Below, piece after piece: positions 1 to 13,300 of a DNA stretch of 64,000 nucleotides. This DNA comes from Apus apus (Eukaryota; Chordata; Aves; Apodiformes; Apodidae), in the NCBI RefSeq assembly GCF_020740795.1, contig NC_067282.1:125979132-126043131 (forward strand), in the 5' to 3' direction. Below the pieces are notes generated by a model. That model was not told where the DNA came from. It saw nothing but the letters and a program-made list of their open reading frames with translations, and searched no databases. The translations under genes were made by a program, and so were the position numbers. The first letter of the stretch is position 1, and each line of letters begins with the position of its first letter.

Positions 1-3000
1 GCCTTGGCCTCTTCACCATAGCAGGTGGTGGCTGGACGTTCAAACTTCCGACAGACACGGAAGCTCACAAGGCCAGGAACAGGCTTTCCAAATGTGTATC
101 TACCAGCAGGGAGGATTGAAAGAAAAACAGAGCCATTAGGAATGTAAGAGGGATGGAGAAAAATTACTAGCTCACCCCCAGTGGAGCTATGACTCTTCCC
201 TAGAGCTGCCCCCAAGGTACAGCAGGGTCATCACAGGAAATAAAAGCAGAAAAAAATTTGGCAGCATTTTAGGATCAAGGTTGGCAGTGGGGGCAAATCT
301 AGTGCTGATTGCATTCCTGGCAATAACAGACAAGTCTGCAGAAATAATTTACTCTAATGCTGATTTAGCTGAGAGTACCCCTCATCTTGGAGAATATGTT
401 GCAGATATCTACCCCACCACCCAATTATGATGAAACTGGTCTGCCTGTGCATTTGCTCCAGGTCTTTTGGCTTGCTCTTCAGCCTAAGTCATGGTTCTCC
501 CTGCAGGATATGTGGAACAAGCCATGCAGAATCAAATGAGGAAACAGGGCAGCTGCATCACTTAAGACTTCTCTTAGCACTGAGAAGCAGAGGCCATAGT
601 TAAAACTTCACTCCCAAGTAAATTAAACTGAGAACCTCTCCCTAGCACTGCAGCTGGTCTTAAATCCTCTGTGACTCCAAAATATGCAAAAAAACCCACA
701 CCCAAATTCCCAAAAACCAGAACAACAATATGTTTCTACGTGTCACAAAAAAAAGGCCCCAGGCAGTAACTGTTGCCTTTTTTTCTAATGGTAGATGTAG
801 TCTGTTTGGGCCTGGGACCTTAAAATTACTGAGAAATAAAATGAAGTACCATATCTCAGTCTCCCAACTGTACTTTCAGAAGCAGCTGAAGAAAACCCTG
901 AAATCAAGGACTTGAGAGAATTCTACTCACAGACCACAAACTGTCACCTTCAGCTCCTCATCAAGAATGGTGATCACCTTGGGCATTTTCACTGTTACTT
1001 CGAATTTTGGCAGCACTGCAGCAGAACCAAAGGAAAACAGTCTATGTGGTGGAGAATAACATAACACTGAGGCATGAAGGCTGCTCTGAGGCTATTTTTA
1101 CATATGTCCTGAAAGCATTTTGCATGTAAATGGTCAGAGGCTTCCATCACCTGCACATCCCACTGAAGTCAGTAAAAACAACAGGCACTGAGCCAACCAG
1201 GTAAGAAGAGAGGATTATTACATCAGCTATTAAAACACTGCAGCTTCTTAGATAACACATAGGTTATCTAAGCAGCAGGATACAGTAAAATAGAGAGGTA
1301 AGTCAATAGAGGTCTCCTACAAACATAAGAGAGCTAGGACTGCAGCGTGATCTCTGCATTTCCAAAGCATTTATGTCTTTCCAATTTGCAAAACAGGAAG
1401 ACCCTTTAGCTTTCCCGGTGACTTAGTGCAGGGTGACTTCACATCCAAACCCAGCTGCAGGAGGGAAAGTGGAGCATGACTGTCTTGGGAGACGTAGGAG
1501 GGATTCAGGGCACAGGGCAGTAATGCAATTGAAACAGGTCAAAGGACTTCCAGACTCATCTTCCAGGACTCACCTCTGCTGTATAAGCTAGATCATGTCA
1601 GACCATGTAACAAGGGCTGCAACTGACAGCTGGGGTGGGAGGCTATGCTGGTTATAACCATGTGGAAGTGGGTATTGGGATAATTTTCTAGCCAAGCAAA
1701 TGGAACTGGCTTAGAAAAAGTACCAGAGGGGGGTTAAGGCACTAAGGTACAATGTGAGCTACAGGCTCAGCTTGTGAGGGATGACAGGCAAGATCTGAAT
1801 TTACAGACAGTCCCAGACTACATCAAAAGGTTAGGACTTTGGGCCTCAGGCTGGGTAGATCCAGACACACAGTGTGACACTTAACAGGTGTGTAGCCAGC
1901 TGGAGATGAGGCTGTGGCCTTAAATCACCTCTGAAAGAAGGTGAAGGTTGCGGATAGACTGATTCTAGCATGTTTGTTCCTCCTGATGGAGGCCATGCTG
2001 AGGTGGGCAGCCAGAAGAGCTGTGCTGCACAGCCTGGGACTTAGGGAGGAGTGGAGACAGGTTGATCAACTCCTACAGTCTTCACTTCTCAGAAGGGGAT
2101 GATGCTTGGGCGGGAGAGGACACAGAGACATTTTTCCAGCCATGCTGAACATCCTGGTCAGATCTACCACCCTGTCCAATTAAGCTTTTGTGTCCCGTGG
2201 GGCTAGCTGTTGTGAGCTTGAAACTGCATCAACAGTTACCATACTCCTCCACAGAGAAATTATGCTGAACTGTCTTCCCAGACTCCTTCTGTGCCACCAC
2301 TGTGTAGGTCCCTTGCATAGGTTCAGAGGTGAGGTTGAAGAACAGCTGGATTAATCCCCCCTTTAACTCTGCCTTCGTCCACTGGTACAGACGGTTTTTT
2401 TTGGGGTCCTGCAGATAATGAGACCACAAGGAGATTGTGAGAACAGTGGTAGTCTGCAGTGAAAACTAAAAGCACTAGCAAAAGCAGTGAGGGAAGGCCC
2501 AGCCCCAGTGTTTAAGGAGGATGCAGGGTAGGAATAGGGGCACTTGCAGAGTGGTGTGGAGAGCCCAGGGCTGGACAACAGAAGGAGCTGACCTGGGCCC
2601 AGAGTACATAGCTGCCACCATATGAGTTAAAGCTCTGTATATTCAAATTAATGTCATGGATCTGCTTAATACATAAAATAGATAAGAATCACAACTGGTA
2701 GTTATGCTGCCTGGGCTGAAGGTGTGATAGATGTGAGCATGAACTGAATTTTTGTACATACCTCGATATACACCAGAGGAAACTAGAACAAAAGAAGAAA
2801 GGAAACAGCATGTTTAGAATGCAGATTTAGACAGAATGCAAGCAACATGCTCCAATGACCAGGGCTAAGACTACTTTTCAGGGAACAAGCTGACCAACCA
2901 GTTGGATAAGAAAGAAAGTCCCTGCTATGGAGCAACAGAGCATTTTGAAGTACATCAAGAGGGGAGGGCAACCCTTTGTCTCAGGCAGAAAAGTCAGCTT

Positions 3001-6000
3001 AAACGTTTAACTCTGTATGATCTGCAATACTAGTAATGGCAGGTGTACACTGTGATAATGCAGAGTTGCTCACTGCTGAGGTGTTTACACCAGCATTGTC
3101 CATTTGCAGTTTGCCAAGCATTTCCAAGAATGCAGATGGCAGCCTTATGCATAAATTTGAAGAATAGACCCTGTTAACAAGATTTAAGGTAATCCAGAAA
3201 TCACACAACTGTCTCAGTGTACTGAAAATTCTCCCCAAAAGACACTTCTATTCTCCATTTCCCCATAACGATGTTTTAAGGCCAAGAAAGTAGTGAAAAG
3301 GAATTCTCACACTTACCACCTCATTCAAGGGATTGAAGTCTTTATCCAGAGCAACAATTCTGAACAGGACTGATGGAGAAAGGCAGACAGTGAGGTTCCA
3401 CAGTGCAGTTAACAATCAGAAAACATCAATTGCAAAAATAAATGCTACAACAGAAAACAGACCTGTTCTCTTCTAAAGAAATTCCATATACTAGAAAGTT
3501 AAGTCATACTAGAAGATCATTTAGGTAAGAAATTACATTAATAAATGGATGGTAAGAGCAAATGCATGGCAGTATAAACATTTAATTAATCATAAACATG
3601 GAAATTTCTTTATTTGGGACCAAAGTTAAATTTAGGTTGCCTTTTCTACTTTTTAAGATAAATTTTTTCATTGAGAGTCACATGGGCCTTCTAATTTTGT
3701 TATAACTAGTCGGCCTTCTTAGGAAGGGTGAATGCAAGCAATTTATTTCAGCACTTGGCTGCAAGTTTGTTGGCTCTGGATAGACAGAGAAGTCAAGCGT
3801 CCCTTAGGACGTTAGTTCTTGTCCAGGCCAAGTTTAGGGATCAATGGCCCAGAAGAAATAATGGCTTATATAGTTCTCTCTCTTTATTGAGCAAAATCAG
3901 CTGCCACTTTGAAAGCTATTTCATTACTTAGTCTGAATTTTGGCCCTGTTCTCTGTAGGACAAATACCCAGTCTTTCTCTGCTTTTAATGCTGAACAACT
4001 GCATGGAACACAACAGACCCCCCAGTGACAAAGGGAGTGTGTGCAGATGCCCCAGGCACTTGGATGTATCTTAGGTTTCCCCAAGTTGTTCCTACACAGA
4101 GCACTAAAAACATGTGCCCCACCCATAACATTACTGCTCTGACCCTCACTGAAAGCACTTATTATCTGGCCAGCGCATCCCAAGAGTTTTAGTAGGACTT
4201 CTTATTTCAAATGCAAATCTCCTTAGATTTTCTGCTGCCAAAGTCCACACCAACCCAATTCCCTGTACCTGTCTGTCCGGGCTTGTAGATGGGTTTGTCT
4301 GTCTGGACGAAGACCAAACTCTCAGAGTTCTTGACCAGCACTGACTTGCGGTTCCTGAACTGCAGTGTTGCCCCCTTCACCATCACAGTGATAAAGGTGA
4401 CTGGTGACTGGCTAGTTGATTTCGGTATCTGGGGAGTAAGAAGGCAAACCACCAGATTACAAACCACCGTTGAAGGCTTCCTGATCGAATGGGCCTTCAT
4501 TAACTAAGAGGTCTAATATAATCCTGATGGACCCAACACAGAGGTGAGGGAAACTATCATCAGGAACAAGACAGATTCTTCCTTGTCCCATATTCCTGCT
4601 CATTCCTACTGCTGAACAGTGGTTGTGCAAGTATTGTGAGCAAAGAAACTCCCAGCTCTGCCATTCAATTTTATTAAATTCTTACAGCCCTGACAAAAAT
4701 GTTTGTGAACTTTTCCTTTTGACATTCACAGGGGCAATAGAATAATTTCTCTTCTCTCTCAGATAATATCCCTAGTCCTTGTAGAACATTTCCTGGTCCA
4801 AACCAGACATGTAAGATCTCTATACATCTCTCTCCGAGTGACAAAATTAAATCCTCATCCTTTATCTGGCAAACCCAGACATGGATGCCAACATTTTCAG
4901 TGAACTGAAGGCCAGTTTTTCAGCCTCCAGGCCAAAGACATAGTCTGTACTCTGAATCAGATGACCAGTTTTCCTGGTCACCCATTACTTATTATAGACT
5001 CTGGGACTATCAGATACAATATGTGATGGCTTTCTTGCTTCACTTTCTTTTTCAGACACAGGAAATCACAGCTCTATGTTCTCACATTAATTCAGTGTAC
5101 AAGGTAAAAAGTATCTGATGTCCAAAACAAGAAGCCATTGTCAGGAATGTCAACACTAAAGCCATTTCTTCGGGTTTCTCCCGCTCCTGTCCTAGAGACA
5201 GGCTAGCTTTCCAGAATTCCACATTTCTCATTCAGGTAGCAGGCTAAGGAGATCTCAGCAGTGAGAGGGTGTTGAGGATATGAATATACCTTTGGCCAAG
5301 ATGGTTGTGAATATCTGCACAGTTTTCTCTATTCATTACTATTAAATGCCTTTACAGTTTGTCCCTGACACAAGGGATCATCCCACAAGGATAAGATACT
5401 TACAGAGAAAGGGATGCAAGTGAAAACGTCCTTCTCCGACACCACATTATCAATCAAGCTCCTGTTTTCCCCTTGATACTCGAGTGTGGCACTGAGTGTC
5501 ACCGACTCATTCAGGTGGGTCAGCTGAACACAGACTTTCTCAGGAGAATCAGTGTGTATCAGAAAGGGCAGTAGCACCATATACTGCCTAGGAAAAGCAG
5601 AGAGGCTGGTCTCAAGAGTAAAATACCACAGGAAATCCTCAATGCAAACATCTGGAAGGGATATGTTTTTCCAAGTTCTGGCACAACAGCAGCACAGTGG
5701 GGAAGGGTCGATTGCCTCCTTTGCTAGACACTGCTAGTGGTATTCAGAAGCCACACAAGTGCTAGTACCTAGTGAATGCCTTTGACTACACACTGCAGAC
5801 CATGTCTAGCACTACTCATGACCCAAAACTGCCACAGCATGGTGTCAGATCTTCAGCAAAAACACTGAACCGAATTTCAGTTTTTAAGGGAATCAAGTCC
5901 CTCTAGCTCAGCCCAAGCACGGGGTCCCTGCTCAGCCCTACTCAGCCTCAGTTTAAGTGGAGAAACTTGCCAGTGGTGTCCCAGGGCCTAGGACTCTATC

Positions 6001-7133
6001 TGGGAATCAAACCTGATCTGCCTTATGGCGACAATGCTCTTTTTTGGATGGTCTAGGACTGGCCTCTGATGGGCATCCCCAGAACAGTAAGCAGCTGGAA
6101 TAAGAGCCCTCAACACATCAGCAGTATTAGCATAGGTGAGGCTCTGACACCTTTAGGTTCATCAGCTAGACTGCAGGGAGAAAGCTCTGGCCCCTCAAAT
6201 CCCAACCCTCCTGTTTGCTTACCCTGCATTTGATAAAAGCACTGCAGCACAGCATTGCTTTCCTAGAAGAAAAGACATTGCCAAAAATCCAAAGGAGAAA
6301 GTCTATGGGATGTCAGGACCCCTTGTGTTCTGCTCCTGCCATTAATGTACACACATGCACATAACACATACTTCCTTCACATACAAACACGGCAAAAAAG
6401 AGTGAAGAAGGGGTGCAGCACAATATACCCTCACTGACCTGAAGTCACAGTCTTACAGTGCTACATAAACCTGGGTGAGAAGGGAATTTTTATTCCATCA
6501 TTTGAGCTGAAAAACGGGAATTTAAAAATAAAGCCATTTTTTATCATGCCAGATTTGTTATTTGTTCCTTTTTTTCTCATTATCAATCAAAAAAGCGCTC
6601 TCATCTCCTGGGCATCTCAACCTAGAAATAAGGTAGTCAACCCAAAATGAAGCTTTTCGTTGTATTTTTTAAAAATTCTGTCTTTTAAGAAAAACTGAAT
6701 ATGTCAACAGTTAGCAAAAGTTGCCTTTTAAGTAAAGAACCAATGTTGTGCAGAAAATTTTATTGAAATGCTGGCAATTCTCTGAAGCAGCAAAAGGTTT
6801 TCTCATACACCTTTCCCTCCTTCTCCGCTCCCCCTCATTCCCCCCTGCCCCAAAGTTTTGCTGTTATCTCAGTCTCACATACTGTTTCAGGTCCCCCTGA
6901 AGCACTTGAGTTGTTGTTTGTAGAATACAGTTTACCCAGCCCTGGTCTCTATTCTGGGTAAAAGGAAGGAGACAGAAGAGACACAGAACAGATACAAGAA
7001 TGGACCACAATCTCCTGCCTGCCCAGAGAACCCCATGCATAGCTTACGGCTCTGTGGTGGGTGAGGTGTCTCCAGGAAGGAAGAGGAGAAAGAGGAAGAT
7101 GTTTGGTTTGATGAGCAGCCCATCCTTCCTCAT
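1..7133 (-). CDS. Alpha-2-macroglobulin family gene, first eight coding exons (truncated by window edge)
   Basis: Secreted broad-range protease inhibitor of the A2M/ovostatin type; the window holds its N-terminal macroglobulin domains. Coding exons on the minus strand, 5' to 3': 7133-7048, 5587-5404, 4428-4269, 3369-3317, 2782-2762, 2408-2240, 1015-931 and 99-1 (runs off). All internal junctions are GT-AG and the reading phase is continuous for about 285 codons. Lengths 184, 160, 53, 21, 169 and 85 bp, including the 21-bp micro-exon, fit the A2M exon pattern as I recall it. The start at 7133 opens a leader (MRKDGLLI then IFLFLLFLP), followed by [43 protein letters not shown] and [10 protein letters not shown], all family hallmarks. 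NES and NRS N-glycosylation sequons sit in the second exon. Bait and thioester regions lie outside the window. Sequence looks closer to A2M/ovostatin than to A2ML1, but the paralogue is not settled. Confidence 0.93.
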
Positions 7134-7210
7134 GGTGCAGAGCAGGATTTGGTGGGTCAGGCCTGGTCCGGTGCTGCTTGTCCTCACCCTCTGCTCTCCC
7201 AGCCAAGCCC

Positions 7211-7216
7211 TTTATA
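7211..7216 (-). promoter_or_regulatory. TATA box of the left A2M-family gene
   Basis: TATAAA on the minus strand, in the context AGTATAAAGGGC, 78 bases upstream of the start codon at 7133. A start site about 25-30 bases downstream would give a 5' UTR of roughly 50 bases in the same exon as the signal peptide. A TATA promoter without a CpG island suits a tissue-restricted secretory gene. Transcription start is inferred. Confidence 0.65.
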
Positions 7217-7259
7217 CTCTCCCCTGCAAACAGCCCCAGGACTGGAGGAGATCAAGGCT

Positions 7260-9889
7260 GGGGGCCAGGGCCCCTCCGGAAACGGGTAGAGGCAGCAAAA
7301 GGAGGAGCTGGAACCAGCAGCTCACAGTCTGGGCAGAAAGCCAGGTGCTGGGGGAGCAGGAGGGGAAGGTGCCCCGCAGGCTGGAGCAGTCTCTCACTTG
7401 GGGCTGGGCAGCAGGCAACAGAGGAAGAAAGGTGGCCGCTGAACAAAGAGAGGTAAGGGGAAGGGCCTCATTTCTGGCAGGGCTCCCCGCATGGAGCTGG
7501 CCATAGAGACTTCAGGAGGGGCGGGAGCAGTTTGATTTCCTTCCAAGTGGAAGCAGAGATTGAGCCAGGATTTGGGAAAGAAGAGTGGGTGTGCCTAACC
7601 CCCCCATTACGGCAGAATCCGCTAAAACAGGGAATGCAAACTCGGAACACCTTCCCCCTCCACTCCACCCTGCTCTTGTGCTCTCTATTCCTGGTCCACT
7701 AGTACTAATGCCAGGAAAAGGGGACAGGGAGCACCTGGACAATCAGGTCATCTGAGATCATCTGGCCTTCACCCTGACAGCAACAGGGGCAGTGACATGC
7801 TGGGAGGCTGCCAAAAGTTCAACCCTTTAACAGCACGTAACACATTAACCAGTTGCACAGAGCAGCAGCTGCCCTCACATAGCAGGGCAGACGTGGCCTG
7901 GGTCTTGATTTGCCTGTACTGGTTCTTGTTCTTTTTCCAGGTAAATAGGGTGCAGGATAAAATCATTATCTGTCTGTCCTTCCTCTCTCTTACTCTAATT
8001 ATTAGAAGTTTGACAAGCTCAGGAACTTTGGAGTTAAGAAACCCAAGATAACAAACCTTCATTTCAGACCTCATTCTGCCCTGCAGTGACCTGTCTGGGA
8101 AAGGAGAGGGTAGTAGTGCACATGCAGTTTCCTTGGGGACTGCACAAAAGACAGCCCAGGCTTGTGCTTTGCTTTCTCCATCTGGTGCCTAAAGGTTGGT
8201 CTGCCTGTCCAAAAGAAATTTAACCCAGGATGATCTGCCTTATCGACAGAGAAGAATATTTTTACATGAGGTGGTCAAAACTTTTCTGAAGATGACTGTT
8301 TACCTAGGTTCAAACAGGTTGGGAACCTGACTGATGGAACACAAACCTTAGAAGAAAGTGGTGCACAACTGCAGGCAGCAGAGGAGGCTAGGGCTGCCCC
8401 ACACACCGCTCACATGCCCGCTCCCCTTCATCAGGACTTTGGTCAAAAATGTGCTGTGTAGCCAAAAACTGAAGAGAAATGTTTTCAGTCAAACGAGCTG
8501 GGGGGCGGAGGAGGAGGGGGGAGGCAACATTTTAAAGCTTTATAATTCCAGTAAGTACCAAGGAACATGCACAGATAACAAACTGACTTTTATAGTCTGC
8601 CCTCAAGCTGCTTGGCCTCCATCCCACTCCCAGTAGGAACTTTGGGCTCAGCAGCCTCATTTAAAGTGTCTCTGCATGGCCCATGTGATTCAGTTTGTAG
8701 GTAGTGGCACAGAGAAGGCAGTGACAATGAGTTTTCTCTCTCTTTCCTAACATTTCCATCTGTTGTGAGCACAACTGAGAAGGCCAAGGGGTTTTGTAGA
8801 GTTTTTTTACTAGATTTTGAAGGGTTTCCTCTGAGCTCCCAAAAAAAACTGCAAGGTGTTGGACTATCCATGAGGAGACTGTGTTTCAGAGATATTTCCT
8901 GGATTTCCCTCAGTGAATCTTAAGTTCTGGCATTTAGCACAGCTCAAAGGGGCGGGTGCTCCAGTTGTGCAAAAAGACCATTAAGTATCCTGTATCTGAA
9001 CAAAGAATCCTGCTGCATTCCTTGATAGCATCACAGAAGTGCTGGTTCCAAGGGAGCTCTGTAAGTAACCTAGTCTATCCTTTCACTTAAAGCAGGACTG
9101 CTGCCAGCCATGCTCCTCCAGTATTTATTCATCACTGCTTACACTGTTCACCCAAGAAGAACATACTTCCAAGAAAATAAGTATATATCAATTGACTACA
9201 TCAACATGCTCTAGACAGAAAATAAAAGTTCTGTCAAAAATATTTGGATACGAAAAAAAATGAATAGACTTGCTTCAGATCCTTTTAGTATTCTGAAAAC
9301 TTGAACCCACAGAGGGGAGCTGTGCAAATCATTAACAGTAAAATCTACAGCTGAAAATCCTTTCCCTTCAAAGAACAGTCAATTTTTGAGGCAACCTAAT
9401 ACTTATTTTACATTTCCTGAGCATCTCCTTGGGATGAGACTGAGAGGCCGTGTTTGAAGACCTTATCAGTGGGATTGCAACTGAAGGCATTCTGGGACTG
9501 GCAGTGTGAGGAACTGGCTGCTTCGCTGCAACAGGGTTGGTCAAAACTACACTAATCTACTTCTTTCAACCAGGTGATGCAAGGACAATTTCCATTTTTA
9601 GAAAAGAAAATTCCTGGGAGGGAAACAGCAATTTTCTTTCTGGAAACAAGATCTTGCTTCTATTTTCTCTGTGATTTCACAGTTGTTTGTAGCACTTACT
9701 TACATGTGGCACTGCAGTATTAGTCCCAATAACAATAATTTCCAACTTACCTGTAATACTCCCTGATACAGCATTTTCAGGTGAAAATTCAGGTATTTGG
9801 ATCAATTTTTTTTCTCACCAGCTCTTCCCTGCTATGCACCGTGCTGCCTAGTTCTCTCCTTTTATATATATATGTACGTTATAAATACT
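7260..9889. other. Intergenic DNA, no gene recognised
   Basis: Sequence upstream of the left A2M-family gene. Open frames here are short, lack flanking splice sites and resemble no family I know. No tRNA, CpG island or clear mobile element was seen. Confidence 0.5.
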
Positions 9890-10390
9890 TAAACAGGATC
9901 TTCCCTCAGCCTTCTCTTCTCTAGGATAAACCATCCCAGCTTTCTCAGCCTTTCCTTGTATGTGAGATGCTCCAGTCCTTTTTTTCATCTTTGTGGCCCT
10001 TCATTGGACTCCCCAGTATGTCCATGTCTTTTTTGTACTGAGTAGCCCAGAGCTGGATACAGTACTCCAGGTGTGGCCTCACCAGTGCTGGGTAGAAGGG
10101 AAGGGTCATCTCCCTCCACCTGCTGGCATTGCTCTGTTTAATGATGCCCAGCTACCATTTACTTCCTTTGCAGCAAGGGCACGTTGCTGCCTCACGTTCA
10201 ACTTGGTGGTCACCAGGGCCTTCAGGTCCTTTTCTGCAAAGCTTCTTTCTAGCTGGGGGACCCCCAGCATGTACTGGTGCAGGGGGTTGTTTCTCCCCAC
10301 GTGCAGAACTATGACCTTCTCCTGTTGAACTTCAGGAGGTTCCTATCAGCCCATTTCTCCACCCTGTCTCTTCCAGAACAAAAACACACC
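9890..10390 (-). repeat. CR1 LINE fragment
   Basis: Read on the minus strand this matches the CR1 3' coding region and UTR: the plus strand carries the complementary landmarks 'ctttgtggcccttcattgga', 'gagctggatacagtactcca' and 'ggtgtggcctcacc'. It has diverged strongly and the true 3' tail is not clear. Confidence 0.8.
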
Positions 10391-13300
10391 TCAGAACATC
10401 TACCACTAACCTGCTGATAATAATAAACTGTAATGTAATACAAATATATTAGGATAAATAGGATTATTTGGCAAATGATAAAATTTCTCTTCCTTTCCTG
10501 GAACAAAATCTTCGGGTGGAAAAGAGTTTTCCAGGTGTGTGGAGATCATGCCTAGAGTAACAGCCACGCTCAACAAGGAAGTAAGCCTGCTTTCAAGGGC
10601 CCTGGGCAGATTCTTCAGAAGACATTTCTCAGGACAATATATGTTAACCAACTGCACCCCAGCCTCTTGGAGTTTCATACACAGAGCTTTATGTAGGAAG
10701 GTGTCCTATTAACACTCTACCCTAGTGAGCAAGCTAATATAAGGGATTAACAATTAAAGGTAAAATCAGGGCATGGCAGGAAGTGCAGGCACCAACAGAT
10801 TTGTGTAAAGAGCCCAGAACCATTGAATTTTATACAGACTTTCCTCCAACATGTTTTCAATGTTCATTTCCTTTTGCCTAACCTTGAACTCCTGTTTACT
10901 GTTAAAAGATGAAGTCTGCCACAGAAACTTGGCCCCAAAGCAATTTACACGTGTTCCTCACCCCCCTCATAAAGAAAAAAAAAAAAAGAAAAAGAAAAGG
11001 AGAAGAAAAAAAAAAGAGAAAGAAGTTTGTCTTGTCCATATGTGCAATGAAACCCAACAGCAGCCTGTCAGTGGTGTGGCTGGGGCTCATCCGTATCTCC
11101 TGCTGCCACAAACAAAGGTTCTGAGCAGACATCTTCACACAGAAGCATTAACAAAGTTGGCTTGGTAAAAAGGTAGGAATAGGAGTAACTTGAGGAATGC
11201 CTGAGTGGTCTGAGTGTTGCTCATGGTTTGGAGGTGACTGTGCCTCCCTGGCAAACGGGTGTTGAACAGTCACTTCCTTTGCAGCATAGGGCACATATAG
11301 CTGGAGAGCTGGAAAGTCTTGCTTATGTGGGGAAGTCTGAGCAGGGGCAATGGGGAGCACTCTAGCAGGAGAGACAGCAGTAAGAAAGGAGCTGGACCAG
11401 GGAGTCTTTCTTCATGCAGTGAAATGGGTAATTTCGGGAAGATAAGTATTTCCCAAGGAATCTGGATTTTCCTTAAAAAGTGTAAGAGCCTGGTACATTC
11501 TCCCAGGCTGGCAGAGACCTGGCTTTGCAAGCCCCACAAAACATCACACAATGCAACTTCTGTCCAGGAACTGGAAGCTGTCCACATTCATCAGACCTGC
11601 TTGTGAAAAACCAGATCAAGTGCTTCTGCTCCACTTTGGCAGATAGGCCTCAGCTCCTAGTGGTCAGCTCTGCCCATTTCTTCAGTGGTCATAAATGCCC
11701 CTGCCCCCATGACCACCTTCTGGAGAACAGGCAGTGGAACAGACAGTTTCTGGTTTCACCAGCACAGCCAAGGGGGTTTGGAAAGGAGAGGAAGAATGCA
11801 TTGGAAACATAAATGTCTGTGCATGAACAAGGGAAGTGGCAAGGGTCACTGAGCAGGAGGGACTAGAGGGAGGGCAGGCACCACTTTTGTAAAGGAAGCA
11901 TTTCTGGAGTGCAGGGATGCTTGTAGGCAACGAGTATAGAGACTGCACAGTGCTGCAGCCTTTGTGATCATTCGTATCAGCCTTGATGGGGTGAGGAGGG
12001 GAGGTGGAGAGGGGCAGTGGAGGAGGCTGTCTCCTGACATCCTTCCTAGGATGATTCTGAGTAGCTGACAGTGACTCTCACCTCTCCTTTCTCCCACTTA
12101 GCTTCTGTGCCTGCTGGGAACTTCTAAGGTGCACAATGAAACTAAAGTGAACTGTAACTAAAATATAGTTGCAGTCCTAAATCCTTCCTCTCCTTTACAA
12201 TCAAAATACTGATGGAGTGGCAGCACTGCTTGGATGTCAGTCACTGAGATTGCTGCAAGGAAATGGTAGATCCTCAAAGAGTAAGAAAATCATTACCATT
12301 TCACTGGGATCAGCGTTCACCAGAAGATGAGCTTCACGTGTCCGGCAGGATTCCTGGCTGGAATTCCAGTCCTTCTTCTTCTGGGAGGAGTAGCAGCTCC
12401 CTCTGTAGGCTACCCATCAAAATACCAGATTTTCACTATCCTTAACCAACAGAAAGACATTTGTCAGCAAGGACCGACTGAAAAGCAATTCTTCTAGATA
12501 GTTGTAATGCAGAAAATACGAATCAGGATAAGGATTTAAAAATAAGAATGCATGAACACCCAACTTCAGATCCTCTGTGCAATTTCCAAATCTTCATAGA
12601 AGGCTCATCAACTCTGACTCTGGTGCAACCCTTCCTCCACCCCCCACCCCTGCCCCTGTCCTGCTAAGGTTTCCTCTGAACTACTCAGATACTTGAGAAC
12701 CAAAATTGGCTATGTGAAAACAGAAGACACTCTGCGTGTGCAGAAAAGGAAAAAATTCAACATTCTTTGTGTGCAGTTTGATCATGCCACACATCGGGTA
12801 AAAGCATTTTAAGTAGCAAACAGTAGGCTTTCTCACATGGTCTAGCACCTTTTGTATGCATGCAGAAGTATTATAGACTTTGCATATTAGTTCTACAGTT
12901 TACCACTATGATTACAGCAGACAAGTCTACAAAAATTTTTCTAAATGTTTCACTGCTCTCCTTGGGGCAGCCTCTACCGTAGCCCAGCATAGCTTCCTTT
13001 CAAATGGTGGGGCAGAACTGCCACATAGAGTTCTGCTCCTGTGCAGCACAACGTGTTAACCTCCACGCTACACCCTTCTTTCCCATTGTTGTCTCCTGGA
13101 GCTGAGGCACTCACTTTACGTAAGTTTTGAAACCTCAGCACTAAAATCTCCTCTCTCCTAGGTTGAGGAGAAGATGACATTGCCACAGATGAGCTCCGGG
13201 GCGAGGGGGTGATTTGCTAGTTTTATTACTATCAGTATGACAGCTGCATAGAAAATAGGACTTCAATAAAGCACTAAATGTGCAGCTAATGGTTACCGAT

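Noticed and set aside
7000-7506. 168-codon plus-strand frame
   Set aside because: Antisense to the left A2M-family first exon and promoter; no domain.
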